Shown here: in pieces, positions 43,258 through 44,629 of the stretch
How positions within the stretch are numbered: the stretch's first letter is position 1
How the letters are laid out: each line of letters starts with the position of its first letter
DNA from: Allomuricauda sp.
GTDB taxonomy: Bacteria; Bacteroidota; Bacteroidia; Flavobacteriales; Flavobacteriaceae
Assembly: GCA_030148335.1 (NCBI GenBank)
Contig: JASBTQ010000031.1
Span: 1 to 44,629, forward strand
Direction: 5' to 3'
DNA length: 44,629 bases
Made by a program: the position numbers and the translations under genes
The notes under the pieces: generated by a model
Databases searched by the model: none
The model's input: the letters and a program-made list of their open reading frames with translations, nothing else
What the model was told of the DNA's origin: nothing

Positions 43258-44629
43258 TTATCGGTACAGGGTGAAATGTCCAACAAACTCACGTCCAGAA
43301 CCATCATTTAATTTTACAATGTACCAGTAGTCACCGGACGGCAAGGGCTTGGATTCGTAGGAGCCGTTCCAAGCGTCAGATTGTCCTAGAACCTGGATCT
43401 TCCTGCCATACCTATCAAAGATGTATGTCTGGATATTTGGGAAGGCCTCAGTATTCCTTGGTGCCCAAAAATCGTTTTGTCCATCAAAGTTTGGAGTGAA
43501 GAAATCAGGAATGGTGATTTCCATCAAATTCATGGCAATACTTTGTATGGATTCACAACCATTACTGTCAATAACTCTTACTATGAAGGTCCCACTTCTA
43601 TCTATGTTAAAAGTATTGGATGAAGTTCCATCATTATTGTCGAAATAATAGGTATAAGGAGCTTTGCCTCCAGTTACATTTGCAGTGATTTGGTTTACAT
43701 ATTCATTGGTCAATGTCAACTGCAAAGGCTCAAAACTTTCCACTTCAAAAGGAATTTCTCCTAAACAACCATTATCATGCAAGATGAATAGACTGTGATC
43801 ACCTGGACCGATGTTTCCAAAATCAGGGCTTATAATAAAATCGTTCGGTTCAGTTGAATTCAATGCATAGAGCACATCATTGCTGATAGTTGGGTCAAAC
43901 AAGCTTACATCGATAGTGTTCGATGGAAGATTATCATCGCAGAAATATACAACTTCAACTGAGGCGCCAAGGTTTGGACCTCCTGACTGAACCACGAAGT
44001 TTGTATTGGTTCGACAACCGTTATCATCAATGATACTCATTTCATAATTTCCAGGAGATAAGTTGTCTATGGAGAAAGAATTTGAATTAAAGACCAAAGG
44101 ATTCATGCCGTTGAGCTGAACCGTAACTGGCAAATCAGCATCTCCAATAGTAACAGATACGGATCCATTATCACTTTCCCAGCATGTTTCATCCTGAACA
44201 ATGGTAGTAACGCTAAATCCAGTGATGGTCACTGTGAAGGAACTTTCCACATCGGGGCACGAACCTGTTCCAGGGTTGAAGATGAATATCGTGGATGTTA
44301 CGGTTATTTCACTACCTGCAAATAGCGGTGTGCCGGTCCCGCCAATACCTGTAAAATAGTTTCCATTGGTGAGTGTTGGGAGTGTATACGTGTCACAACT
44401 TTCAACATCCATAAGAGTATCCACTATTGACGGAATATTATTAGTGATGGTGACCTCGTCGAACGAGGGGGTGCAGTTACCGTTGGCGATGGTCCACCTC
44501 AGGATGGCGCTCTGTCCGGCGGGCAGTCCTGTGACGTTTGTGGCGGGGTCGTTCACGTCGGCTATGGTAACGGCCGGCCCGCTCTGCTGTGTCCAAGTGC
44601 CGGTGCCCACGGTGGGGTTGTTGGCGGCC
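43258..44629 (-). CDS. Partial T9SS adhesin (3' end), type B sorting domain
   Basis: The frame runs off the right edge of the window, so the start is not seen. Visible are an Ig/PKD-like piece (GTGTWTQQSGPAVTIADV), then several SprB-like/HYR-like modules with Cys (YFCDDNLPSNTIDVSLFD, NGCLGEIPFEVES, NGCESIQSIAMN). The C-terminal ~90 residues are the gliding-motility type B sorting domain (DFFTPNFDGQNDFWAPRNTE, IFDRYGRKIQVLG). Its first module resembles the N-terminal module of the adhesin at 30285. Base composition switches from AT-rich to GC-rich at about 44450. Confidence 0.88.
   Translation of the reverse strand, partial: AANNPTVGTGTWTQQSGPAVTIADVNDPATNVTGLPAGQSAILRWTIANGNCTPSFDEVTITNNIPSIVDTLMDVESCDTYTLPTLTNGNYFTGIGGTGTPLFAGSEITVTSTIFIFNPGTGSCPDVESSFTVTITGFSVTTIVQDETCWESDNGSVSVTIGDADLPVTVQLNGMNPLVFNSNSFSIDNLSPGNYEMSIIDDNGCRTNTNFVVQSGGPNLGASVEVVYFCDDNLPSNTIDVSLFDPTISNDVLYALNSTEPNDFIISPDFGNIGPGDHSLFILHDNGCLGEIPFEVESFEPLQLTLTNEYVNQITANVTGGKAPYTYYFDNNDGTSSNTFNIDRSGTFIVRVIDSNGCESIQSIAMNLMEITIPDFFTPNFDGQNDFWAPRNTEAFPNIQTYIFDRYGRKIQVLGQSDAWNGSYESKPLPSGDYWYIVKLNDGSGREFVGHFTLYR

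Overview
The window looks like a chromosomal segment of a marine member of the Flavobacteriaceae, of the Muricauda/Allomuricauda/Flagellimonas kind. This rests on protein families only: PorP/SprF partners with type IX secretion (T9SS) type B sorting domains, a Bacteroidetes-type tyrosine recombinase, DUF4625 lipoproteins, TonB-dependent receptors with a carboxypeptidase-like N-terminal domain, a ribonucleotide reductase beta subunit with an N-terminal ATP-cone, and a near absence of Shine-Dalgarno sequences. No rRNA, tRNA, CRISPR array or intact insertion sequence was recognised.

Layout. (1) 1-6.7 kb is the right part of an integrated mobilizable element: a TOPRIM/primase-like protein, MobC, a MobA/relaxase, a coiled-coil membrane protein, a large exported cargo protein, and an integrase flanked by related short repeats. 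The left end lies outside the window. (2) 7.2-11.5 kb is a membrane-lipid and cold-adaptation neighbourhood: a cyclopropane-fatty-acid-synthase-like methyltransferase, an AraC-type regulator, small proteins, a cupin, CspA and a fatty acid desaturase. (3) 12.2-14.0 kb is a tight operon of an S21 paralogue, an NYN/OST-HTH (LabA-like) protein and an RpoD-like sigma factor. Its gene order mimics the classical rpsU-dnaG-rpoD operon. (4) 14.2-17.6 kb is an MbnP/MbnH-type copper locus with a beta-barrel protein and a small Cys-containing membrane protein. (5) 17.7-20.9 kb holds a LOV-like PAS protein and metE under a cobalamin riboswitch. (6) 21.2-24.3 kb is nrdB-nrdA. (7) 24.4-30.1 kb is a metal-uptake cluster: two DUF4625 lipoproteins, a TonB-dependent receptor, a His-rich small protein, a TrxB/GliT-like oxidoreductase, and a Fur-family regulator with a 7-1-7 inverted repeat just upstream. 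(8) 30.3-35.4 kb is a DUF11-repeat T9SS adhesin with its PorP/SprF partner, followed by a siroheme-synthase-like gene. (9) 36.0-38.7 kb is a LytS/LytTR two-component pair. (10) 38.7-44.6 kb holds two unknown proteins, a dienelactone-hydrolase-like lipoprotein, a second PorP/SprF and the 3' part of a second T9SS adhesin.

Most notable: the rpsU/NYN/sigma operon; two pairs of 21-bp-period direct repeats close to a LytTR operator consensus near the LytTR regulator gene; the candidate Zur/Fur operator shared by fur and the divergent oxidoreductase; and the repeats around the integrase. All functions are inferred by reading the sequence; no database search was run.
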